Source of the DNA: Ichthyophonus hoferi
Taxonomy: Eukaryota > Opisthokonta > Ichthyosporea > Ichthyophonida > Ichthyophonidae
NCBI GenBank assembly: GCA_002751075.1
Contig: NAOQ01000158.1
Span: 109,125 to 125,649 of the forward strand
Direction: 5' to 3'
Length of the DNA: 16,525 bases
The position numbers and the translations under genes were made by a program. Under the pieces are notes generated by a model. That model searched no databases, had not been told where the DNA came from, and saw only the letters and a list, made by a program, of their open reading frames with translations. Of the stretch, positions 8,641 through 16,525 are shown piece after piece. Each line of letters starts with the position of its first letter. Position 1 is the stretch's first letter.

Positions 8641-11600
8641 GTAGGTCTATGGAGTGGGTAGAGTGCGTGCTGTTGTTTGTTGTATGGTGACTTTGTTTAT
8701 TAAGATCATTGAATATATATATATATATACTTATATATCTGCTAGTTGCATAGCTATTAATATGAGTTAATTTATATCTAGATTATGTATAATTATATAT
8801 TATGTATATTCATAAAGTTGTAAAATGAATACATATATCTGTATTTATACAAACATAGATATATCTTCATACACACTTACCTACCTACCTACATGCATGC
8901 ATACTTGCATACATACTATTATACTAACATACATATATACATACTTAAATACATACATACATACATGTATACACACACGTATATATATATGTACATACCA
9001 TCAAGTATATACATATATTCATATACACACACGTATATATATATGTACATACCATCAAGTATATACATATATTCATGTATATATTTAGATTGCTGACCGC
9101 CAATAATTTATTTTGACTAAAACTTATGCACATGTAGTTAAACATGCTTAACCTATACCCATCCTTTTTACATAATTATATTTTATAATCAAATACCCAC
9201 CAATAAGAGGAGTATATATGTATCTATATATATAAGATATATCCTTGCTATGATTAGATGTGCATTAAAATTATAGCGAAATGGATACAAATCACCATAG
9301 CAACTTTCCACCAATTACATGCCCCTTCTCTACCCTTATCATTCTGTTTATTCTCTCTCTTTGTTATCTCTAGGAATTTTCATATATTTTTTTCTCTATA
9401 TTGTTATATAATTTAATTTCATTTAATTTAATTCAATTTACTACGCTACAGTACAATGGAATACAGAACAGTGACATACGATACAGTTATATATATAAAA
9501 CAATGCAATGCAATATAATACAAGACAATATAATACCATACAATATACTACAATGCAATACAATACAATAAAACACAATACTATACAACACAATGCAATA
9601 CAATACAACACAGTATACTACAATATAATACCATATAATACAGCACAATGCAATACAATTCTACACCACAATATAATACAATACTAGACTATATAGTATA
9701 GTATACTCTCTTTCTAATTGGTCTGTCAGACATGCCAGTGTCACCTCCTCCCTCCTATAGTGTAGAAGAAGATAAAAAATCACGAAGACGATTGGATTAT
9801 GAGTATGATAATGCGTCACCACCCCGTGTTACTATTGGTCAACAATCAGCATATACACCTCGCCGTATGTTTTGTTAGCTCTGTGTAAATGAACATAGTT
9901 TATATATATATGTAATAGTAAAAATATTGTTTATATGCATATATTTGTGTGTATGTATATATTTGTGTATACGTGTGCTTGTATATATGTATATATATGT
10001 GTATGCATTTTTGTTTGTGTATGTGCATATATTTTTACATAGTAACATCTGTTCGTTACTGTACTTGGCTATGGTTATTAATATGCCTCTATTATATAAA
10101 TACAGCACAATATAATATAATATAATATAATATAATAGCCTATCTGTTTCAATGGTTTTATGATACCTAATCATAACAATATATTAACTATAATGCCGAA
10201 TGTACCACAGAGGGAAACCTATCAGGGTTTGAAAATCTTTCAGACTTCGAGAGTAGTCAAGGAAGTAGGTTTCGTACCCTGTCCTTATTATTTAGCGTAT
10301 GGGATGATATAGTATTGTATAATAGAATAGAATGCAATAAATTCACATTTATAGTTGCATTTATATTTATACTCATATATTTATCTATTATCTATTAACA
10401 TAAATAATAGTAAATTGCCCGAGTGCCTTACTAAAACCTAGATCACTGACATTCATACCCACCATTAACTATTATTATTATTATTATTATTTCAGTTTAA
10501 TGTTAATTGTTTTATGTGCATGCAATCTTAACAACCTGATGGGTGATATAGATACGTATATATATATATATACTGGTCACTATTATTATTTTAAGTTTAT
10601 ATTGTTAATTTTAATTAGTGAAATGAATAGGTGATCGTAAGAAAAGAAGAACCGATCCACCCACATCATTCGTGGAAATAGCTACCAGCCAATCAAGCAC
10701 CAGACCAGTTCACAGGGTAAATTATTAATAAATTTGGTATACATAGTTCAATTCCATTATTTTTATTATTTAATTTCCATTAGTGTGTTTTTAAGATATA
10801 TATTTTTTTAAGGAGGATGTGACGGTCTATGTCTATATATAATATAGTTATCTATATATTTAAGTAAACACGTAATTATACTTATACATCCCATATTTTG
10901 TGTATATCTACTGAGAAGTTTTATTTGAGGTTACCGGTTGGATGTACTTTTTAAGATATATTAAGCTTTTGGTATATTCTATAGTGGCAACACATAGATT
11001 AACACTTTAGTCTGTTGAATGCTTTAGTATATTTGAATATTAAAATATTTTTAATGAGCTTTACTATTTTTTAAAGTATCTTAATACTTGGTAAACATTT
11101 TTCTATTTTGGGGTACATCTTGCCGCTATGACATCACAAGTCATGTGTCTATAAGCATGATCGTGTCCCTATTGGCTATTATATTACCCATATTCGAACA
11201 CAAATTATTAGCCTATATATATAGTATAGACATGCCATATACACACATATATATTATAAATATACAAACTTGCATATTTTAAATTTGAATTACATTTCAA
11301 TTTGTCCGTTATGCACTCTTCTTATTAATATTCTCTTATGATTGCATTATATAATATATATAACCTGTCATTATGAATCCCCCTATAGATTCCTCCTATC
11401 CACCACCACGTCCCTGTAACTGGTTCAGATGGTAACCGGGTGTATCTTTTGATTGGACCTCCGAAAAATGCGACGAAAAAGGTAGGAAATACCGATATTT
11501 TATTGGCCAGGTCAATCTTAATTTTGACTGGTTGTATGATTTCTAGGCGTGGGTTGGGGAAATTTTTTATAGAAATATATATATTTATTTCTTGGTCTTG

Positions 11601-12579
11601 ATTGAAGGGAATGCTATGAAGGTTGTATTCTTTTCAATTATTGGTTAAATGATGATCATTTTTGATGTGTTATATGGTTATAATAGCTACATAATAGTGG
11701 TTCTAATGGTATGGTATGAACCAATAGGCTTGGAGAGATGGGTTGAGCAGCAAGGGCCTATTGGATAGACCAATCGCTACCATCTTAGAGCAGGTGGAGA
11801 CACAGGTAGGGGATAGTCTTGTGTATGTATGTATATATGTATGTATATATGTATGTATGTGTGTATGTATACATATGAATATATAGGTATTATTTTACAT
11901 ACTAATGTGGGTAAATATAATAATGAAAGAGAGGGTAGAATGGGAATCATTCTGATTGCATGAATCATGAATGGTAGATGATGTTTCATACAATAAAAGC
12001 ATATGATCATTATGATAATAGAAACTTATTGGATGGGTTAAATGAAAGAACACTGTGAAAGGAAACAATTCAATTAATTCAATTAGCGATCAGTACAACT
12101 TTGCAAATATAAGTGACCAGACAAGCGTATTAATTGGTGGAGAGATAACAAGGGAAGAATATCAGGAATTAAGATATATATACTATGATATATATATGAT
12201 AATTTATAGTTTTTAATGTAGTAAAAGTGCATAGTTTGTCATTATAAGGTTAATGACGTAACGTCACATGACCATTGTCCTATCCCCAACCATCACAGAT
12301 TATTAATGACACCATTGAAGAATCAAATCGACTTGACAGGTGATTATTCTGCTTTTTTAAGGTTACATTGTATATCCCGTTCGATACAAGCATACACACA
12401 CGCATATATATATATATATATGTTTTATAGATGCCAACATATATATATACGTACCTTTTTATCTATATGCATATATATATATTACCTTATTAGCTATTAA
12501 ACTTGTTTGGGGGATGATCAGGGAATTTCGAAAGGCTCTAGACGAATCAGCCGCAGCTACAAGTAAGATTATGCAGGAG
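8526..12579 (+). CDS. CHTF18: CHTF18 (Ctf18)-like clamp-loader subunit, N-terminal part
   Basis: CTF18 is the large subunit of the alternative RFC complex that loads PCNA and supports sister-chromatid cohesion. Eight exons with matching phases give about 215 residues: 8526-8640, 9730-9864, 10211-10264, 10631-10716, 11389-11481, 11728-11805, 12299-12339 and 12522-12562 or 12579. The acidic start, the proline-rich and KKRR basic linker, and then IPPIHHHVPVTGSDGNRVYL match the human N-terminal pattern (PPILEDYVHVTSTEGVRAYL as I recall it). The following SKGLLDRPIATILEQVE fits human GLLGIPFSQLKAQ plus a charged helix. The AAA+ domain with Walker A and the C-terminal region are not in the window. 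Assignment rests on two short conserved blocks and their spacing. Confidence 0.7.
8878..9085. repeat. (CATA)n-type array with an exact 54-bp duplication
   Basis: TACC, CATG and CATA repeats run to about 8968. Then a 54-bp unit at 8969-9022 is repeated without change at 9023-9076. The unit holds ACACACACGTATATATATAT and an ACCATCAAG word. Confidence 0.93.
9410..9700. repeat. Degenerate pentanucleotide tract (CAATA/CAATG/AATTT)
   Basis: About 290 bases with clear 5-bp periodicity, first AATTT-like, then ACAGT, then mostly ACAAT/GCAAT/ATAAT words. Few units are identical in neighbouring copies, so it looks old. The same word family appears as clean (TATAA)n at 10111-10138 and in a diverged form at 620-760. 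Confidence 0.8.
9730..9864 (+). CDS. CHTF18: CHTF18-like exon 2
   Basis: Two bases plus 44 codons plus one base, between CTGTCAG and GTATGT. It encodes DMPVSPPPSYSVEEDKKSRR, then a tyrosine- and serine-rich linker ending AYTPR. Both edges agree in phase with exons 1 and 3. Confidence 0.8.
9865..10210 (+). other. CHTF18-like intron 2
   Basis: GTATGT to CCACAG. Carries a TGTATA/TATG-rich array at about 9935-10025, complementary in type to the CATA array of intron 1, and (TATAA)n at 10111-10138. Confidence 0.78.
10211..10264 (+). CDS. CHTF18: CHTF18-like exon 3 (54 bases)
   Basis: Encodes QGNLSGFENLSDFESSQG when joined to exon 2. Flanked by CCACAG and GTAGGT, phase 1 at both junctions. Confidence 0.72.
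10265..10630 (+). other. CHTF18-like intron 3
   Basis: AT-rich, with (ATT)n at about 10471-10491 and (TA)n near 10558-10571. No gene seen. Confidence 0.7.
10631..10716 (+). CDS. CHTF18: CHTF18-like exon 4 (basic KKRR segment)
   Basis: Starts after GAATAG and ends CACAGG before GTAAAT. The product SDRKKRRTDPPTSFVEIA, then a serine-rich tail to RPVHR, contains a likely nuclear localisation signal, as expected for CTF18. Confidence 0.78.
10717..11388 (+). other. CHTF18-like intron 4 (672 bases)
   Basis: GTAAAT to CCCTATAG. Plain AT-rich sequence without strong repeats. An open frame at 11088-11282 has no protein-like features. Confidence 0.75.
11389..11481 (+). CDS. CHTF18: CHTF18-like exon 5 (conserved VTGSDGNRVYL block)
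   Basis: 31 codons, phase 0 at both ends, between CCTATAG and GTAGGA. IPPIHHHVPVTGSDGNRVYL is the best CTF18 signature in the window. Confidence 0.83.
11728..11805 (+). CDS. CHTF18: CHTF18-like exon 6 (GLL..PI block)
   Basis: 26 codons, phase 0, after CCAATAG and before GTAGGG. It encodes AWRDGLSSKGLLDRPIATIL then EQVETQ, matching the CTF18 segment GLLG-x-P-F that precedes the AAA+ region. Confidence 0.82.
11806..12298 (+). other. CHTF18-like intron 6
   Basis: GTAGGG to CATCACAG. A (TATG)n array at about 11820-11872 begins close to the donor. The rest is AT-rich. Confidence 0.78.
12299..12339 (+). CDS. CHTF18: CHTF18-like exon 7 (41 bases)
   Basis: Encodes IINDTIEESNRLD plus two bases, after CATCACAG and before GTGATT. 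It continues the charged helix after the GLL block. Confidence 0.72.
12522..12579 (+). CDS. CHTF18: CHTF18-like exon 8, last exon seen
   Basis: Begins after GATCAG and completes the split codon to give DREFRKALDESAAAT. Two donors are possible: the strong GTAAGA at 12563 (phase 1) or the weaker GTTAAA at 12580 (phase 0, adding SKIMQE). No following exon with CTF18 AAA+ features is found before the end of the window. Confidence 0.6.
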
Positions 12580-13092
12580 GTTAAAATATCCCTCTTACCT
12601 ATTGGTCTATATAGATATAGTCTGTTTTCCTACCCATCTGTGTACAGTATTTGTCTATCATATATCTACGCGTGATTTTCTTTTAATCATATCTCCTTAT
12701 TTCATCAAATTGATGTATTTATTGGGCATCTTTATACATAATGAAGGTTATAGGTCCAATGGGAACCCACCTAACCCCCCTCCCATTACGTTATCTTTCA
12801 ATTCTTAGACCAATTATTACTAGAATGAACACTCCGCTATCTAATCATTTATCTCTTTATTTCTTTCATGCTGAAAATCCTCTATCTCCATCTCTCACGT
12901 TTTTTACCACTGTATATTATATTTACAATAAAATAAACTATCATATAAATACATACAGATATACATACATAACATATATACATATATACATACATACATA
13001 CATACATACATGTATACATACATACATACATACATACATACATACATACATACATACATACACATACATATATACATATATATACATACATA

Positions 13093-13128
<36 letters not shown>

Positions 13129-13133
13129 CATAC

Positions 13134-13164
<31 letters not shown>

Positions 13165-13169
13165 ATTAC
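12580..13169. other. Region between last CHTF18-like and last synergin-like exons
   Basis: Introns of both genes, or where the synergin gene should end, meet here. 12600-12950 has no convincing exon on either strand. Minus-strand AATAAA words at 12722-12717 and 12861-12856 could serve the synergin gene. 12955-13164 is the (CATA)n array. Confidence 0.6.
12955..13164. repeat. (CATA)n microsatellite, about 200 bp
   Basis: Nearly pure CATACATA with interspersed ATATACAT, ending in (TA)n directly beside the minus-strand donor at 13169. Long open frames here on both strands are repeat translations (HTYI and MYVC repeats), not genes. Confidence 0.97.
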
Positions 13170-13285
13170 CTGTCCATGCGTCTGGCCAGTTGTGGTATTA
13201 ATATCCGTCATTGCATTCATGAACGTATCAATACTTTTATTTTTCGAATCGACGGATGGGATAGATAAATTTGTCCCCTCATTGG
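13170..13285 (-). CDS. SYNRG: SYNRG-like exon (third seen)
   Basis: Two bases plus 38 codons from after CATCTAG to CAG before GTAATT. The product [18 protein letters not shown], then a Thr-rich end TTTGQTHGQ, is not conserved to my eye. The two leading bases complete the codon left open by the 583-base exon, which is the main support. Coding continues in an exon I could not find. Confidence 0.62.
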
Positions 13286-15933
13286 CTAGATGAACAGTCG
13301 TTAATTAGTGTGTGAAAGACAAAAAGGGCCAGCTCTATAATACCAAAGAAAATAACAGTGTAGAAAAAGAAATGAAACTTGGTATGTGTAAATATATGTA
13401 TGTATATAAACATGTGCAATGTTAGAAAATCTATGTAATTCATGTACAATGGAGAATATTTTGCGTGCACATATGTATGTATGGTTTTTATAACGTTTAT
13501 TACAAGCATTAGCATGTTTTTTGGATACATATGCAAAATTAATTTTTCATACGCTTTTCTATGTTGGAAAATTAATTTGGGCAGTTACCTGCACACCTTG
13601 ATGATTGATGAAGATTCTATAAAGATAATAAGTATGAAAAAACATACCCAACAAACAATAAAAAATAATAAGAATATAGATAATAATGCATTGGAATTCA
13701 AAGAAAAAAAATATATAAAATAATAAAAAATAATAATAAATAGGTTCTATTTTATTAGCATTGAGAGAAAGAGCAATAAAAAGAAGAAAAGGGGAAAACA
13801 ATAAGTCCCACAATCAACGCTTAACACTCACTAGAATCATGCACATTTTCACCCCCTGATAACGTGTCAGCCAATGGTTGCTTGGTGGTAGGACCCTCGG
13901 TGAAATCACCAAAACTATACAGATCATTCTCTTCCACGGTTGGGCCAACTGCAAAATCACCAAAATCATGGGATTCTTTGTTTAGATTATCATCGTTAAC
14001 CATGTCCATGTTACCTACAGTTTCTTTAGTAAGTTGTTGCGGAAAAGAATCAAAAGGCCTCCAAGTTTGATTCAATGACTGCTGTTGTATTGGTTGCATA
14101 TTAGAATTTATTGGCAGAATCTCTTTAACAAGAGATTGTGGGGAGCCCATAGAAGAAAGGTTGAGCGAAGATCGCGAACTATTATCTAGTTGTTGTTGTT
14201 GTTGGTGTTGTCGGTTTGGCTGGGTCAATGATGAAGTGGAGATATTAAAGGAATTCATTGAAAGCCCTGATGAACTAGGCATGGGACGATTGACGCCCCT
14301 ACCATTGCCCTCTAGCAGTACAAGCGGCGTGTTTGCTTGGGCATTGTGGCCAAATTGGTCGTTGAGAGGGTTGGTTTTCGGCTTGACGCCGGCCATTACT
14401 AGCCGCATCCTATTCTGTTTGTGGGATGCATGTGTAAGCACAGTTGTATGTGTTTGTATGTTTGTATGTATGCATGTATATATGTATGCATATATGTATG
14501 CATATATGTATTATGTGTGTATTTATGTACGTATGTATGTATGTATGTATGTGGGTGTATGTGTATCAATGTATATATAAGTCTGACGTCATATATTGCT
14601 GTATGTTAAGAAGCAGTTTCTTTTATGTACCGAAATATATAGGTAATTATATGCGTCCTATATTGTTTGAAAACAATATTGTATTTATTTGAATGCTTCA
14701 CAATTGTAAATAAATATAAATGACTGTAAGGACAAGAGAACAATACCTTTCTACTATATATATATTCCATCTACTGATAAGTCAAGATGGCGTAGTAATA
14801 AATAAAATGGAAGGCGAGGAATATATACAAAACGGTAGAAAGGATTCCAGCACGGTGTAAAATAAGTTTTTCGTTCTGACTAACAAAGTTCGGAAGTTAT
14901 AGATCCGAGGTGAAAAAGAAGCAATAAAGATGTTTGTATCTATTGTAATATGACACAAGTGAAACAAGGTCTGCAATGTGCTCTTACTTATAATAAAACT
15001 AAAAATATTTAAATGCATCTTACAATTGGTTAATATAGTTTGATTGAGTGCTTGCATTAAAATTAGAAACCACTAAACAGAACTATGATGGTTATAATGA
15101 AATAGAAGGAGTTTTTACCGTTTTCACCGTTCTAATAATCTAACAGAAGCAAACACTTTATTAGGTTGAAGGTTAGGCGGGAAAATGTGTAGTATATGTA
15201 ATATGCATAATATATGTAGTATTAGTCACAATATTTCGGATGAGGATAATTATAAGTATCTAGTAAAAATACGGCTTAAATCCAGGGTATTACAAAAAAA
15301 ACGCAGTGTATAATAACATATGATAACAGTAGGGGCCCGTATATACCATAGAGTAAAGTAGGGAGGGTGTGGGGAGGAAAAAGTCTACACTCTGAGAGTG
15401 CTTACTTTACTAGAGTAAAAAAAGTAAAAAAAGGTAAGGAGAGAGATAGGGAGATCAGAGAAAAAACAAGTTATCAATAAACCCATAAACCTTGCACTGA
15501 CGCTATCCTATATATCACATATAACATTTAGCCTCTCATAAACATCACAAACACCACACACTTGCCTGTTCGAATTTCAGCTTCTTCTGTTGCTCCTCAA
15601 GTTTTTTCTGGGTTATTTCATTAGAGGGTTGTCCCGAAACTGTATTTTTCCCGTTGAATCCTGTATTGGGTGTATGCGAATTATACCCTGTCGGGTTCAC
15701 TCCCTGATGAAAATTCATTGGGACTCCATAGGCACCCCCCACCTGGTACTGTCCCATTCCCATTGGTCCAGATTCGGGTATGTATTGTTGGGGTTGGGAC
15801 TGGGGTTGAGGTACATAGGAGGGTCCACGTGCGTACTCTACTTTACCATACATGTCCTGTGTGTACGGTGTGAACCCATACTGATTTCCCACTGGCCATC
15901 CCTGAGATTGGGTTTGGGGAAATCCTTGTTTCT
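13170..15933 (-). CDS. SYNRG: Gamma-synergin (SYNRG)-like AP-1 accessory protein, three exons
   Basis: Synergin gamma binds the gamma-ear of the AP-1 clathrin adaptor at the trans-Golgi and endosomes. Exons in transcript order are 15933-15566, 14414-13832 and 13285-13170, all matching in phase. The first is rich in Gln, Pro, Gly and Met with QGFP, then YTQDMYGK, and ends in the charged helix [15 protein letters not shown]. Joined to [16 protein letters not shown] it matches the human order QGFP..YTPDMQKQFAEEQQKRFEQ..LRLLSSVKPKTG as I recall it. The second exon carries a Q-rich stretch and two gamma-ear motifs, [10 protein letters not shown] and [10 protein letters not shown], comparable to human EFSDFMQGP. 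No EH domain is seen. Both ends of the gene are missing or not recognised. Confidence 0.8.
13286..13831 (-). other. SYNRG-like intron with a possible cassette exon
   Basis: Minus-strand GTGAGT to CATCTAG. It contains a 28-base segment with good splice sites at 13616-13589. The rest is AT-rich. Confidence 0.6.
13589..13616 (-). other. Possible 28-base cassette microexon
   Basis: On the minus strand a T-rich tract and TTTATAG precede it and CAG followed by GTAACT ends it. 28 bases is not a multiple of three, and its inclusion would shift the frame and give a stop codon soon after in the next exon, so it would act as a poison exon if real. It may equally be a chance pair of sites. Confidence 0.3.
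13832..14414 (-). CDS. SYNRG: SYNRG-like exon with VKPKT and FGDF motifs
   Basis: Starts after minus-strand ACAAACAG with AAT AGG ATG. It encodes the [11 protein letters not shown] segment, a QHQQQQQ run, RPFDSF, then the two FGDF motifs (coding positions 13967-13953 and 13916-13902). I end it at donor GTGAGT (13831), phase 1. Without splicing, the frame reads on to TAA at 13823-13821, three codons later. Confidence 0.85.
14430..14575. repeat. (TATG)n microsatellite
   Basis: TATG and TATGCATA units on the plus strand, including a 12-bp word ATGTATGCATAT in tandem. On the synergin transcript it reads CATA, the complement of the array downstream of the third exon. Confidence 0.95.
15349..15420. 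repeat. Nested inverted repeats around a G-rich block
   Basis: AGTAAAGTA (about 15352-15360) pairs with TACTTTACT (about 15407-15415). Inside are GGGAGGGTGTGGGGAGG and a small hairpin CACTCT-G-AGAGTG. Three runs of three or more G and one GG could form a weak G-quadruplex on the plus strand, which is the template strand for the synergin gene. Confidence 0.6.
15566..15933 (-). CDS. SYNRG: SYNRG-like exon, Q/P/G/M-rich N-terminal part
   Basis: Begins with AG after minus-strand CACCATACAG (15933; a start at 15931 is also possible) and runs to GAA CAG at 15566 before the GC donor. It encodes [12 protein letters not shown], a [14 protein letters not shown] run and the terminal helix [15 protein letters not shown]. 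The start codon must be in an upstream exon. Confidence 0.82.
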
Positions 15934-16525
15934 CTGTATGGTGAATACATACATGCGTGAGATAAGGATTATGGTACTCATCTTTGTGTATGCACCTATT
16001 GCATGGATAATGATTTATATTCAAAATGTTCAAAATGTTGATTTGTATATGTGTGTATGGTTTTGGTTAGCCTATATATACATGCAGTGAGTGGGTGGGT
16101 GGCTTAAGAACGAAATAAACCACAATTGGGTTTAAACCAGGCGATGGTTAAGTAAGAAGGTACAGGAAAGACATGATACGAAATAATGACTGAAGTAAAA
16201 AAACAGTGAGAGTTTGAAGAAAAAGATTGAAAGGAACGTAAAACCAAGAACCAAACAATAGTATAGTATATGTTGTAGTATATGTTATAATCTATATTAT
16301 ATTTATATGATATAGTATATGGTATCATCTGTTAATGTATGACCTGTCTATACAGTTAAGTGGTCAGAAACAATATTTTCTTGAGGCATGTAGTGTTTAC
16401 TTATGGGTCAGGATCATACGGCAAACACTACTTCAGATAAAAGTATAATACCAATCCTAACCAGACAAAGATATACATATAGACGTGAGCAAGAAACATA
16501 TGTAAGGTAATAAAAACATAACTGA
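15934..16525. other. Upstream of the synergin exon; no exon recognised
   Basis: Presumably intron or 5' region of the synergin-like gene. Contains a TATAGTATATG-type AT repeat at about 16259-16325. No credible first exon with start codon was found on the minus strand, nor any CHTF18 exon on the plus strand. Confidence 0.55.

Larger units (their letters stand above)
8641..9729 (+). other. CHTF18-like intron 1 (1,089 bases)
   Basis: GTAGGT to TCTGTCAG. Filled with a CATA/ACAT-rich array (about 8825-9085), a 54-bp duplication, and a degenerate CAATA pentamer tract (about 9410-9700). Confidence 0.8.
14415..15565 (-). other. SYNRG-like GC-AG intron (1,151 bases)
   Basis: The minus-strand donor is CAG|GCAAGT, the form typical of GC-AG introns, and the acceptor is ACAAACAG. 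Next to the acceptor lies a (CATA)n array (14430-14570, reading TATG on the plus strand). Near the donor end lie a G-rich block (15360-15377) and nested inverted repeats. Confidence 0.75.

Noticed and set aside
12882-13220. Minus-strand open frame of MYVC repeats
   Set aside because: Translation of the same microsatellite past the synergin donor GTAATT. Only the first part is likely coding.
12741-13268. Long plus-strand open frame of 175 codons
   Set aside because: Most of it is the (CATA)n array read as HTYI repeats. The part before the array has no conserved motif and no in-phase splice link to the CHTF18-like exons.
13821-13831. TAA at 13823-13821 as the end of the synergin protein
   Set aside because: A strong GTGAGT donor lies three codons before it, and the next exon joins in phase. 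The alternative of a retained intron giving a short form stays possible.
14161-14580. Plus-strand open frame of 139 codons
   Set aside because: It is the antisense shadow of the synergin-like exon plus the TATG array.
15590-16090. Plus-strand open frame of 166 codons
   Set aside because: Antisense of the synergin Q/P-rich exon. The minus frame has family motifs and splice sites and this one has none.
1-16525. Transposons, virus-like elements, CRISPR, tRNA or rRNA
   Set aside because: No transposase, reverse transcriptase or capsid-type frame, no long terminal repeats, no spacer-repeat array, and no cloverleaf or rRNA core was recognised. Tandem repeats here are micro- and minisatellites.

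Overview
The window is eukaryotic nuclear DNA: strongly AT-rich, full of simple repeats, with short coding exons separated by GT-AG introns of about 120 to 1,150 bases. The recognisable proteins belong to general eukaryotic and animal-type machinery (mRNA decapping, LIM/cytoskeleton, sister-chromatid cohesion/replication clamp loading, AP-1 clathrin adaptor accessory). A gamma-synergin-like gene and an EDC4 of animal type suggest an animal or close holozoan relative, perhaps an early-branching one. The species cannot be named from the sequence alone.

Layout. Positions 1-385 are a G-rich 7-bp and then 14-bp minisatellite. From about 470 to 3447 (+) lies the 3' part of an EDC4 (Ge-1) homologue; its last four exons are well supported, and two more 5' exons fit in phase but are less certain. 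Tail-to-tail with it, 5161 to 3809 (-), is a small two-exon gene for a 108-residue single-LIM protein whose LIM domain resembles the EPLIN/LIMA1 class. From 5162 to 8525 is 3.4 kb without a visible gene, probably the shared divergent upstream region of the LIM gene and the next gene; it holds CCAAT boxes and two E2F-consensus sites. From 8526 (+) starts an eight-exon N-terminal part of a CHTF18 (Ctf18)-like gene, traceable to about 12562/12579, where it is lost before the AAA+ domain. From 15933 down to 13170 (-) are three in-phase exons of a gamma-synergin (SYNRG)-like gene, with one GC-AG intron and two F-G-D-F gamma-ear-binding motifs.

The four genes are unrelated in pathway and show no sign of acting as a unit. 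The main structural puzzle is the right-hand half. The CHTF18-like gene cannot be complete in this window, yet an antisense synergin gene occupies the space where its AAA+ exons should be. The synergin gene may be nested in a CHTF18 intron, the two genes may interleave, or the assembly may be joined wrongly at a (CATA)n array.

Introns are loaded with (CATA)n/(TATG)n arrays, often in opposite orientations on either side of exons, so the pre-mRNAs could fold and pair across exons. No transposon, virus-like element, CRISPR array, tRNA or rRNA was recognised.
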